Source of the DNA: Gammaproteobacteria bacterium
Lineage (GTDB): Bacteria > Pseudomonadota > Gammaproteobacteria > Ga0077536
Length of the DNA: 64,000 nucleotides
Reading direction: 5' to 3'
Assembly (NCBI GenBank): GCA_016209015.1
Contig: JACQWY010000006.1
Coordinates: 62,001 to 126,000 of the forward strand
The position numbers and the translations under genes are program-made. The notes beneath the pieces are model-generated. The model saw nothing but the letters and a program-made list of their open reading frames with translations, had not been told where the DNA came from and made no database searches. Of the stretch, positions 1 to 7,158 are shown one piece after another (the first letter of the stretch is position 1; every line of letters starts with the position of its first letter).

Positions 1-1
1 G

Positions 2-748
2 GTCAACGAGATCTACATCCCGCCGGGCCAGCGCCTCGGCGATCTCGTCATCGAGGTCGACGGCATCAGCAAGCGCTACGGCGATCGGCTGCTCATCGAC
101 GATCTCTCGATGCAGATCCCGCCGGGCGCGGTCGTCGGCATCATCGGCGCGAACGGCGCCGGCAAGACGACGCTCTTCCGCATGCTGACCGGTGGCGATC
201 AGCCCGATTCCGGCTCCATCTGCATCGGCGAGACCGTGCAGTTCGCGTATGTCGATCAATCACGCGACGCACTCGACGCGAGCAAGACCGTGTGGGAGGA
301 AATCTCCGACGGCCTCGACGTCCTGCAGGTCGGCAACTACCAGACCCAGTCACGCGGTTACGTCGCCCGCTTCAACTTCGCGGGCTCGGATCAGCAGAAG
401 CGCATCGGCGAGCTGTCGGGCGGCGAGCGCAATCGCGTGCATCTCGCGAAGCTGCTCCGTGCCGGCTGCAACGTGCTGCTGCTCGACGAACCGACGAACG
501 ATCTCGACGTCGAGACGCTGCGCGCGCTCGAAGAGGCGATACTCACGTTCCCGGGTTGCGTGCTCGTGATCTCCCACGATCGCTGGTTCCTCGATCGCAT
601 CGCGACGCACATGCTCGCGTTCGAGGGCGAGAGCAAGGTCGTGTGGTTCGCCGGGAACTATCAGGAATACGAAGAGGACCGCAAGAAACGGCTCGGCGGC
701 GATGCCGAGCAGCCGCATCGCCTGCGCTACAAGGCGCTCGCGACCTGA
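2..748 (+). CDS. ettA: EttA-type ABC-F translational ATPase, C-terminal part
   Basis: The reading frame is open from the window edge, so the start and the first ATPase domain lie outside. What remains is the second ABC module: Walker A (GANGAGKTT), the signature [13 protein letters not shown], Walker [12 protein letters not shown] and the switch histidine in VISHDRW. The opening NEIYIPPG and the ending RLRYKALAT resemble EttA. ABC-F proteins of this type are soluble, have no membrane segments, bind the ribosomal E site and gate early elongation according to ATP level. The subfamily call rests on the linker and tail sequence and is fairly safe. The exact biological role here is inferred from the family. 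Confidence 0.9.
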   Translation, partial: VNEIYIPPGQRLGDLVIEVDGISKRYGDRLLIDDLSMQIPPGAVVGIIGANGAGKTTLFRMLTGGDQPDSGSICIGETVQFAYVDQSRDALDASKTVWEEISDGLDVLQVGNYQTQSRGYVARFNFAGSDQQKRIGELSGGERNRVHLAKLLRAGCNVLLLDEPTNDLDVETLRALEEAILTFPGCVLVISHDRWFLDRIATHMLAFEGESKVVWFAGNYQEYEEDRKKRLGGDAEQPHRLRYKALAT

Positions 749-764
749 GCCCGGTCCGCGCTGC

Positions 765-1637
765 TCAGCGCTTCCGGAACACTTCGAACACCGCGGCGAT
801 CTCGTCGCTGCGGTGGCCGCCCGCGATCGCGGCCTTGCCTGCTTCGAGCAGCGCGAGTGGGATGCCGGGAGCGACGCGGTTCTCGCGGGCGAAGCGTGCG
901 ATGTTCTCGATGGCCGCGACGTGCACCGCGAGCGTGGCCTGTCCACCGCTATAACTGCCATCGGCGATCATCGCCTGCGCGATGTCGCCGGTGAGCGGCC
1001 CCAGCGCCTGGATTTCCTTCAAGGCCGCGAAGTAGGACGGCAGGCCGATGCCCTCGGACGCGCACAGCGCGGCGCCGTGCAGCAGCGCGAACGTCGCGCC
1101 GTAGAACGCCTCGAGCAGCGCGCAATCGATCCCGGCTGCCGCGCCGACTGCGGCGCCGACGAAGCGCGTCTCGCCGCCGAGCACGCCGAGCAGCGGCGCG
1201 AGCCGCTCGTAGGTCTCGAGCGGTCCCGAATACACCAGGCAGGCCTTCGCGCCACCGATGCTCTCGGGATAGCTCATGATCGCGCCGTCCAGATACTCGA
1301 TGCCGCGAAGTCCTGCCCACGACGCGAGCCGGCGCGCATCCGCCGGCGTGCCGCTCGTGAGCTGCACGAGGGTGCGTCCGGCGAGTGCGGCGGCCACCGC
1401 CGGTGCGGCGAGCAGGCGCTCGGCCGCGGCGTAATCCGATACGCAGACGACGACCGTCGGACTCGCGAGACACGCCGGCGACGGCGACGGCGCGATCGTG
1501 ACACCCTTCGGCACGTTCTCGGGCCGCGGTTCCGTGCGGTTCCAGGCCGTCACCCGTACACCGCCGCGCGCGAAGCACCCCGCGATCGCCTGTCCCATAC
1601 GTCCGAGTCCGAGCACGGTCACCGCCGGTGTCGTCAT
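765..1637 (-). CDS. Imine reductase-like NADP-dependent oxidoreductase
   Basis: A protein of 290 aa from the 6-phosphogluconate dehydrogenase/beta-hydroxyacid dehydrogenase superfamily. The N-terminal Rossmann motif is GLGRMG (residues 9-14), and WNRT at 32-35 is the usual NADPH-phosphate-binding segment. The LDGAIMSYP segment near residue 117 and Asp171 in GIDCALLEAFYG correspond to features of bacterial imine reductases, where this position is Asp or Tyr and acts in proton transfer. The helical C-terminal domain should form the domain-swapped dimer. It is transcribed away from the small gene at 1746. The natural substrate of this family is generally unknown, so only an imine-reducing or related chemistry is proposed. 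Confidence 0.75.
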   Translation of the reverse strand: MTTPAVTVLGLGRMGQAIAGCFARGGVRVTAWNRTEPRPENVPKGVTIAPSPSPACLASPTVVVCVSDYAAAERLLAAPAVAAALAGRTLVQLTSGTPADARRLASWAGLRGIEYLDGAIMSYPESIGGAKACLVYSGPLETYERLAPLLGVLGGETRFVGAAVGAAAGIDCALLEAFYGATFALLHGAALCASEGIGLPSYFAALKEIQALGPLTGDIAQAMIADGSYSGGQATLAVHVAAIENIARFARENRVAPGIPLALLEAGKAAIAGGHRSDEIAAVFEVFRKR

Positions 1638-1745
1638 GATCCTCTCCTGTGGGTCGCGAGTTCATGAGTCTAGCGGTTTGTTGTAACCTCGACCTAGCGC
1701 ACCCGGCGCGTCCTCGATCATCAACCCACTCCGGAGATCCCCCGC

Positions 1746-2114
1746 ATGAGCGCAGCCCCGCTGACGAAAGAGAGCCTCATCGACGACCACGACCTGAGCT
1801 TCGATCCAGGCGATCCGGCGAACGGCAGCCTGTACCTCTGCGAAGCGCGCAGCGGCGGCGCGGGGCTCGATCGCGCGGCGGTGCTCGCGAAGCTGCGCGC
1901 CGCGGGCCTCTGGTCGGAGCAGCCCGAGAAGCAGGTGCCGGATGCGCACCGTCAGGCGTACAAGGATCAGATGCAGTTCGTCGAGGCGACGGTGTACCGC
2001 ACGACGTCGGGCGAGTTCCTGATCGCGCGCTTCGATCATCCGAAATATCCTTCGAGCGCCACGCGCTGGCAGGCGTGGCAGGCATTCTTCGATAGCGAGT
2101 TCACACGCGCCTGA
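1746..2114 (+). CDS. Hypothetical protein, 122 aa
   Basis: I do not recognise this family. The protein is acidic and soluble, has no signal peptide or membrane segment, and contains a central DRAAVLAKLRAAGLW helix and an aromatic C-terminal stretch (RWQAWQAFFDSEF). Codon use matches the neighbours and shows strong third-position GC, which supports a real gene. The start at 1746 leaves a 108-bp divergent spacer to the imine-reductase-like gene, enough for two promoters. The longer frames that overlap it on both strands are arginine- and proline-rich shadows. Confidence 0.6.
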   Translation: MSAAPLTKESLIDDHDLSFDPGDPANGSLYLCEARSGGAGLDRAAVLAKLRAAGLWSEQPEKQVPDAHRQAYKDQMQFVEATVYRTTSGEFLIARFDHPKYPSSATRWQAWQAFFDSEFTRA

Positions 2115-2164
2115 GCGCCGGGCCCGGCCCACGCGGCCGCGGCGTTTCTTGACACCGTCCGGTT

Positions 2165-2324
2165 CTAGGGAAGCTCTGAATAAGTCCATCCTGGACTTTT
2201 CAGAGCACGGTCGGCAAGAAGCGTGGTTCTTACCGACCTTACGTGAACAATGGCTTACGCCACTGTTCGCGGCGGCACGTCCATGTGCCGCAGGAAGCTC
2301 TGAACTTGTTCAGAGCTTCCCTAG
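2165..2324. repeat. 160-bp MITE/REP-like element made of five consecutive hairpins
   Basis: Perfect 16-bp terminal inverted repeats (2165-2180 and 2309-2324, beginning CTAGGGAAGCTC) bound a non-coding segment that folds into five back-to-back stem-loops. H1 is 2173-2206 (15 pairs, one bulged base). H2 is 2209-2238 (11 pairs, one mismatch). H3 is 2245-2268 (9 pairs, one mismatch). H4 is 2272-2291 (7 pairs). H5 is 2293-2320 (13 perfect pairs, 2-nt loop). The arms of H1 and H5 share the sequence GCTCTGAA. The AT content is higher than in flanking genes. It has no transposase, so a non-autonomous element is the simplest reading. It fills most of the 255-bp gap before the next gene. Confidence 0.85.
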
Positions 2325-2369
2325 GCAGGGCCCGCCCTTGTCAGTACTATCGCGGCTCCTGCACCAAAG

Positions 2370-3758
2370 ATGAGCAGCCGCATGAGATTCAGGACGTCGC
2401 GCCGTCGCGCGCAGAGCGCCAGTCTGGCCATCACGCTCTCCGCGCTCGCGGGCGCACCATCCGCGTCCGCCTATCAGTTGTTCGATTCCGGCGGCTTCAG
2501 CGCGAACGCGAACCTGAATCTGCGCATGGGCTTCCGGCACGGCGAGGAGATCAACTTCGGCAAGGGCGCGCTCGCCGGCTTCGGGCAGATCTTCCGCAGC
2601 ACGGGCGAGAAATCTCGCAACGATCTCGAGGTCGCGGCGAAGCCCTTCCTCGGTCTCAAATACCAGCTCGACGGCTCGGAGCTCTACAGCGGCGTGTCGG
2701 TCGTCGGCGCGACGACGACGCTCGACGGCGAGCTCTCGGGCCAGATGGCGCGCTCGGGAGACCGCGTGCTGAAGACGGATCACGCCTACCTCGGCTGGAG
2801 GAACAAGACGTTCGATCTCTCGTTCGGCGCGCAGGAATTCTCGGTCGGCGACGGCCTCATCATCGGCGACGGCAATTTCAACCAGGGTCACGACAACGGC
2901 CAGTACTGGACCGGCGCGTTCGGGGCCTGGCGGAATACGGGCATCCTGAAGATCAACACCTCGCCGATCCGCGCCGATCTCTACTGGCTGCGCACCGACG
3001 CCGATCTCGGCGGCTCGGACGTCGTCGGCATCAACGTCGAGAATTCGAGCATCGAGCGGTTCGGACGGCTCGGTCTCATGTACTTCGAGATCGTCGGCGA
3101 CAACAACAAGGGCCTGGCGCAAGGCGTGGGTTTCAAGGGCATGAAGGCCATGGGCGTGCGCGGCGCGGACCTGCACCTGCCCGGCCACCCCGAATTCAAG
3201 ATCTACGGCGAGTATGTCTACGAGGGCGGCCGCTCGGAGCTCACCGGCATTCCGAACGACGGCGCCGCCTGGTACGTCGAACCGGCCTACGAGTTCGAGT
3301 CGCTGCCCTGGAAGCCGCGGCTCCATTACCGCTATTCCCACTTCTCGGGCGATACGGCCGGCACTCGCGACAACGAGGAATACCGCGGCATGTTCTTCAC
3401 GATTTTCCGCCGCGACTGGGACACCTGGTACCAGGGCGAGATCGCCGGCGAGTTCCACCTGTTCTGCGAGAACCAGGAAACGCACATGATCAAGCTGAAG
3501 GCGCATCCGGCCGAGAAGTGGGCGGTGGCCGGCCTCTACTTCCACAACGAGCTCGATACTCCGCAGTATTTCGGGATACCGGTGCGTTCGACCGACTGGT
3601 CGGACGAGGTGAATTTCTACGTCGAGTACGTGCCGAATCAGCAGTTCTACGGCTATGCCGGCGTCGCCTGGTCCACGCCGGACGGCGCAGCGAAGGAGAT
3701 TTTCGGCAAGGAGGATCAGCTCGTGCTGGAGCTCTATCTGTCCTACACGTTCCAGTAG
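2370..3758 (+). CDS. Putative outer-membrane beta-barrel porin
   Basis: A 462-aa secreted protein. The N-terminus is arginine-rich, followed by a hydrophobic stretch and a likely signal peptidase site after residue 33 (APSASA). The rest is a series of amphipathic strands rich in Tyr, Trp and Gly with alternating polarity (for example LYWLRTD, WYVEPAYEF, LHYRYSHF, QFYGYAGVAW). It ends in LYLSYTFQ, close to the aromatic C-terminal signature of outer-membrane barrels. It resembles alginate-export/porin-like families, but I cannot name the substrate. A second ATG at 2382 is an alternative start. The hairpin element immediately upstream leaves only about 45 bp for a promoter, unless the element itself supplies one. 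Confidence 0.7.
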   Translation: MSSRMRFRTSRRRAQSASLAITLSALAGAPSASAYQLFDSGGFSANANLNLRMGFRHGEEINFGKGALAGFGQIFRSTGEKSRNDLEVAAKPFLGLKYQLDGSELYSGVSVVGATTTLDGELSGQMARSGDRVLKTDHAYLGWRNKTFDLSFGAQEFSVGDGLIIGDGNFNQGHDNGQYWTGAFGAWRNTGILKINTSPIRADLYWLRTDADLGGSDVVGINVENSSIERFGRLGLMYFEIVGDNNKGLAQGVGFKGMKAMGVRGADLHLPGHPEFKIYGEYVYEGGRSELTGIPNDGAAWYVEPAYEFESLPWKPRLHYRYSHFSGDTAGTRDNEEYRGMFFTIFRRDWDTWYQGEIAGEFHLFCENQETHMIKLKAHPAEKWAVAGLYFHNELDTPQYFGIPVRSTDWSDEVNFYVEYVPNQQFYGYAGVAWSTPDGAAKEIFGKEDQLVLELYLSYTFQ

Positions 3759-3901
3759 CGGGCCGGGTCACCGGGCCCGAGACATGGTAATCTTGGCCGA
3801 TTAGCCGGCTCGCGTATTCTGCGGCGAGCACGGCCGTTTTCCCGGGCGGCGCGCTCGCCCGCCCGTTCAATCGAAGCCCCTTGCAATGGAGGAGTAGCCT
3901 C

Positions 3902-4987
3902 ATGAAGGCTGTCGTCGCTAACAAACTCAATGAATACGCTGTCGTGAACGTCGATCTCGATCCGCCGAAAGCCGGCGAGGTCATGATCAAGATGAAGGCG
4001 ACGGGCGTGTGCCATTCCGACCTCTCGGTCATCAACGGCACGATTCCGAGCCCGTTCCCCGTCGTCCTCGGTCACGAAGGCGCGGGCATCGTCGAGCAGG
4101 TGGGCGAAGGCGTCACCCACGTGAAGCCCGGCGATCACGTCTGCATCTCCTTCATCCCGAATTGCGGCACCTGCTATTTCTGCGAGCACCAGGAGCCGTA
4201 CCTGTGCTCGGGTGCGAAGCAGGACGGCAACCTCTTCGACGGCACGACGCGCGTCCACAAGGACGGCCAGCGCATCTTCGTCATGTCCTTCGTCGGCATC
4301 ATGGCCGAGTACGCGGTCGTCCCCTCGTCCTGCGTGATTGCGATCGACAAGTCGATCGACTTCAAGGCCGCCGCGCTCGTCGGCTGCGGCGTGACGACCG
4401 GTGTCGGCGCGGTCATCCGCACGGCGCAGGTCGAGCCGGGCTCGACGGTCGCCGTGTTCGGCTGCGGCGGCGTGGGTCTGAACGTCATCCAGGGCGCGCG
4501 CATCGCGGGCGCGAAGCAGATCATCGCGGTCGATCTCTCGGCCGAGAAGATGGAAATGGCGAAGACGTTCGGTGCGACGCACGTGGTCGATCCCAAAGCT
4601 GACTTCGTGAAGCAGATCCAGGCGCTCACGAACGGCATCGGTGTCGACTACGCGTTCGACGTGGTCGGCTACAGCAAGGTCATCGAGCAGTGCTTCAAGT
4701 GCACGCGCCGCAACGGCACCTCGGTGCTCGTCGGCGTCGGCCGCCTCGACGATCGCTTCTCGCTGAACGCGGCGATTCTTCCGTTCACGGCGAAGACCAT
4801 CAAGGGCTGCTTCTACGGCAGCGCGAACTTCAAGGTGGACTTCCCGATGTACCTGGATCTCTACCGCGCGGGCAAGCTCGAGCTCGACCGCCTCGTCACG
4901 AAGACCTACGACCTCGCCGACGCTCCGCAGGCGTTCGAGGACCTCGAAAAGGGCGTGAACATGCGCGGCGTGATCGTCCACGGCTGA
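3902..4987 (+). CDS. Zinc-dependent medium-chain alcohol dehydrogenase (class III-like)
   Basis: A 361-aa MDR-family enzyme. The catalytic zinc ligands are Cys37 (GVCHSD), His58-Glu59 (GHEG) and the Cys in LVGCGVTTG near residue 160. The structural zinc site is Cys88, Cys91, Cys94 and Cys102. The NAD-binding loop is FGCGGVGLN. The start at 3902 follows a GGAGGAG ribosome-binding site, so the longer frame from 3881 is rejected. The closest families I recall are class III-like dehydrogenases that oxidise formaldehyde adducts of thiols or long-chain alcohols, but the sequence alone does not decide the substrate. A strong terminator follows. Confidence 0.85.
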   Translation: MKAVVANKLNEYAVVNVDLDPPKAGEVMIKMKATGVCHSDLSVINGTIPSPFPVVLGHEGAGIVEQVGEGVTHVKPGDHVCISFIPNCGTCYFCEHQEPYLCSGAKQDGNLFDGTTRVHKDGQRIFVMSFVGIMAEYAVVPSSCVIAIDKSIDFKAAALVGCGVTTGVGAVIRTAQVEPGSTVAVFGCGGVGLNVIQGARIAGAKQIIAVDLSAEKMEMAKTFGATHVVDPKADFVKQIQALTNGIGVDYAFDVVGYSKVIEQCFKCTRRNGTSVLVGVGRLDDRFSLNAAILPFTAKTIKGCFYGSANFKVDFPMYLDLYRAGKLELDRLVTKTYDLADAPQAFEDLEKGVNMRGVIVHG

Positions 4988-5007
4988 GCCGGTCCGCATC
5001 GGTCACG

Positions 5008-5037
5008 AAAGCGGGCGCCAGGCGCCCGCTTTTTTCT
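5008..5037 (+). terminator. Rho-independent terminator after the alcohol dehydrogenase gene
   Basis: A GC-rich stem (AAAGCGGGCG pairing with CGCCCGCTTT around a 5-nt loop) is followed by a run of T. It ends transcription 50 bp after the dehydrogenase stop codon. Confidence 0.9.
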
Positions 5038-5205
5038 TTGGAGCCGGGCGCCCCGGGGTGACGTCCGACCCGCGCCGCCCGGCAAGCTGCCCCGAATCGG
5101 CGCGCCGGGTCGACCTCCGGGCCGGCTTCACTCCGCGTTCGCCAGCCATGATTTAAACCGGTATTATTCCCGGCACCGACCACGCGCACATTCCAAGCAA
5201 AAGCA

Positions 5206-6129
5206 ATGGGCTGGGAAATACACCTAACGGACCTAGAAAGAGGCGAGAAGACGAACCGCAGCTTCATGCAGGCGTCGGTGCGCATCGGGCGCGCGCCCGA
5301 GAACGAGCTCCAGCTCAAGCACAATCAGATTTCGCGAATCCACCTCACGCTCTCGAAGGAAGGCGAACGCTACTTCGCGGAAGATTCGAGCCGCAACGGC
5401 AGCTTCGTGAAAATCGGCGAGCATTGGACGCGGATCAGCGGCAAGGTCGAGATCAAACCGCCCGCGACGTTGCGCTTCGCGGACTGGCTCGCGCGGGTCG
5501 ACTACGTCGTCGAGGAGCAGTGGGATCAGTCCGTGATGATCCCGGCGGGCCGGCTCGGCAAGCATACGGAAGCGATCCTCGTGTTCGACCTCTGCGACTC
5601 CTCGCGCATCGCGAGCGAGGACGACCAGATGGCCTACCACATGAAGCAGCGCCTCACGCAGATCGCCGACCCCGTGCTCGCGGAATTCGGCGTGCGCTTC
5701 TTCAAGAGCACCGGCGACGGTTTCCTCGCGACTTTCCCCGACGCGACGAAAGCGCTCGCCGCGACGCTCGAGCTCGAGAACCGCATCCAGCATCGCAATC
5801 GCAAGACCGCGAATGCGCCGATCCATTATCGCCTGGCTTTGCATTACGGCGAGACGTGGAGCATTTCCGCCGGCGGCCAGGACATCCACGGCAACGACGT
5901 GAACATCACGTTCCGCATCGAGGGCGTGCAGTCGGAGGCGTTCACGAATCTCGAGATCGAACTGCCGCGCCGCGACCGCATACTGTGCTCGGCGAACCTG
6001 GAACGGGAGCTCGCGAAGGGCGCTTTGCCGAGCGTGCACACCGAGCACTGCGGGGCGGCCACCCTGAAGGGCATCTCCGAGCCCGTCGACATCTTTCTCA
6101 TCCGGACGGGCTGGACCGAGCAGGCCTGA
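5206..6129 (+). CDS. FHA-domain class III adenylate cyclase
   Basis: A soluble protein of 307 aa. An N-terminal FHA domain (about residues 5-100) keeps the phosphothreonine-binding residues Gly28-Arg29, Ser43, His46 and Asn64-Gly65. A class III cyclase domain (about 120-300) keeps both metal aspartates (Asp128, Asp171), the transition-state residues Asn233 and Arg237, and the adenine-specifying pair Lys167/Asp226. It should therefore make cAMP from ATP rather than cGMP. The FHA domain suggests activation or placement by a Ser/Thr-phosphorylated partner. No kinase is encoded nearby. No membrane segment is present. Confidence 0.85.
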   Translation: MGWEIHLTDLERGEKTNRSFMQASVRIGRAPENELQLKHNQISRIHLTLSKEGERYFAEDSSRNGSFVKIGEHWTRISGKVEIKPPATLRFADWLARVDYVVEEQWDQSVMIPAGRLGKHTEAILVFDLCDSSRIASEDDQMAYHMKQRLTQIADPVLAEFGVRFFKSTGDGFLATFPDATKALAATLELENRIQHRNRKTANAPIHYRLALHYGETWSISAGGQDIHGNDVNITFRIEGVQSEAFTNLEIELPRRDRILCSANLERELAKGALPSVHTEHCGAATLKGISEPVDIFLIRTGWTEQA

Positions 6130-6153
6130 GCGCGGCGCCGCCGCGCGCGGACG

Positions 6154-6555
6154 CTAGTGGTGGCCGAGCTTCACCGCGACCACGGCGATCCCGGCCGCAA
6201 TGGCCACGAACACCAGCAGTCCGAAGAACAGCGGCATCGCCCAGAACCGCCGGCGATACGCGCCGCCGTGGCGATACTTCACATAGGCGATCTGCTTGCG
6301 CATGGCGATGAAGTACCACGCGACGTAGTAGGCGATGTATACCGCCGGCATCGCGAGACAGGGAATGAGCATGAGCAGGCTGACGATCATCCAGCGCTTC
6401 GCGATTTTCGCCTCGCCGGCCTCGCCGAGCTCCTGCCAGTTGCGGCCGAGCAGCACCGACCCGAATATCGGGGTGAACGGCAGCGCCGCGAACCCCAGCA
6501 GATCCGGGTCCCAGAGCATGGGGGTGTGATCGTCGTCGATATCGGCGTCGCTCAT
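6154..6555 (-). CDS. Small inner-membrane protein, 133 aa
   Basis: I do not recognise a named family. The N-terminus is acidic (MSDADIDDDHTP), followed by three hydrophobic helices at about residues 17-30 (possibly re-entrant), 53-80 and 108-130, with an arginine- and lysine-rich loop (MRKQIAYVKYRHGG) between the last two. The start at 6555 is chosen because the protein from there is compositionally coherent, while the longer upstream frame is serine- and arginine-rich shadow. It converges on the cyclase gene, with stop codons 24 bp apart. Confidence 0.65.
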   Translation of the reverse strand: MSDADIDDDHTPMLWDPDLLGFAALPFTPIFGSVLLGRNWQELGEAGEAKIAKRWMIVSLLMLIPCLAMPAVYIAYYVAWYFIAMRKQIAYVKYRHGGAYRRRFWAMPLFFGLLVFVAIAAGIAVVAVKLGHH

Positions 6556-6655
6556 TGCGGCGTCCTCTCGCGGCGTTTGAAGTGATCGGGCTCGAGCATC
6601 CTGGACAGGGGCGTGCCGGGCCCGCGCGCGGTTCGTCGCGCACGAGCCCTCCGAG

Positions 6656-7147
6656 TCACAACGGACGGCCGAGCCACTCCTCGTAGAAGCCCTGCAGGTC
6701 GGGCTCGAAATTATGCACGATGGGATAGCCCGGCGGCACCGCCTCCACGTAGAGCAGGCGGCCGTCGAGCGGATCGTAGAACTCGCGCAGCTCCATCCAC
6801 TCGGGATGGGCATGCGAGAGCTTGGGATAGATCTCCTCGTATTTCTCGTCCGTGTCGCGCACGAAGATCCGTGCCTTGAGCTTCCAGTTCTCGCGGTAGT
6901 CCCCGAATTCGAAACCGCTCGTCGACTTCGTGACGATGTCCCCGTTCGACTTCTTCACGATGAACAGGTGCGGCCCTAGCGGCAGCAGGATTTGCTCCGG
7001 CCAGGGCGCGCGGTCCTGGAGGACGGAAATGTACTTGTCGAAGCGGTCGGGATCCTTGTAGCTCGACATCATCTCGTGCAGCTCGGGCCAGCCGAGCTTC
7101 GCATCGAGCAGATCGGCGATCGTCTTCTTGTCGTAAGTTTCTGGCAT
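6656..7147 (-). CDS. acxC: Acetone carboxylase gamma subunit
   Basis: A 163-aa protein matching the small third subunit of acetone carboxylase, with characteristic segments such as HEMMSSYKDPDRFDKYI and HPEWMELREFYDPLDGRLL. The complex is an alpha2-beta2-gamma2 enzyme that carboxylates acetone to acetoacetate with bicarbonate and ATP. The start at 7147, with GAGGGAA upstream, is preferred over the longer frame. It is the last gene of a three-gene minus-strand operon and follows the alpha gene by 11 bp. Confidence 0.88.
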   Translation of the reverse strand: MPETYDKKTIADLLDAKLGWPELHEMMSSYKDPDRFDKYISVLQDRAPWPEQILLPLGPHLFIVKKSNGDIVTKSTSGFEFGDYRENWKLKARIFVRDTDEKYEEIYPKLSHAHPEWMELREFYDPLDGRLLYVEAVPPGYPIVHNFEPDLQGFYEEWLGRPL

Positions 7148-7158
7148 CGGTGCTTCCC

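Noticed and set aside
3757-3784. Terminator after the porin gene
   Set aside because: A GC hairpin (CGGGCC/GGCCCG) is present but no T run follows, so intrinsic termination is not supported.
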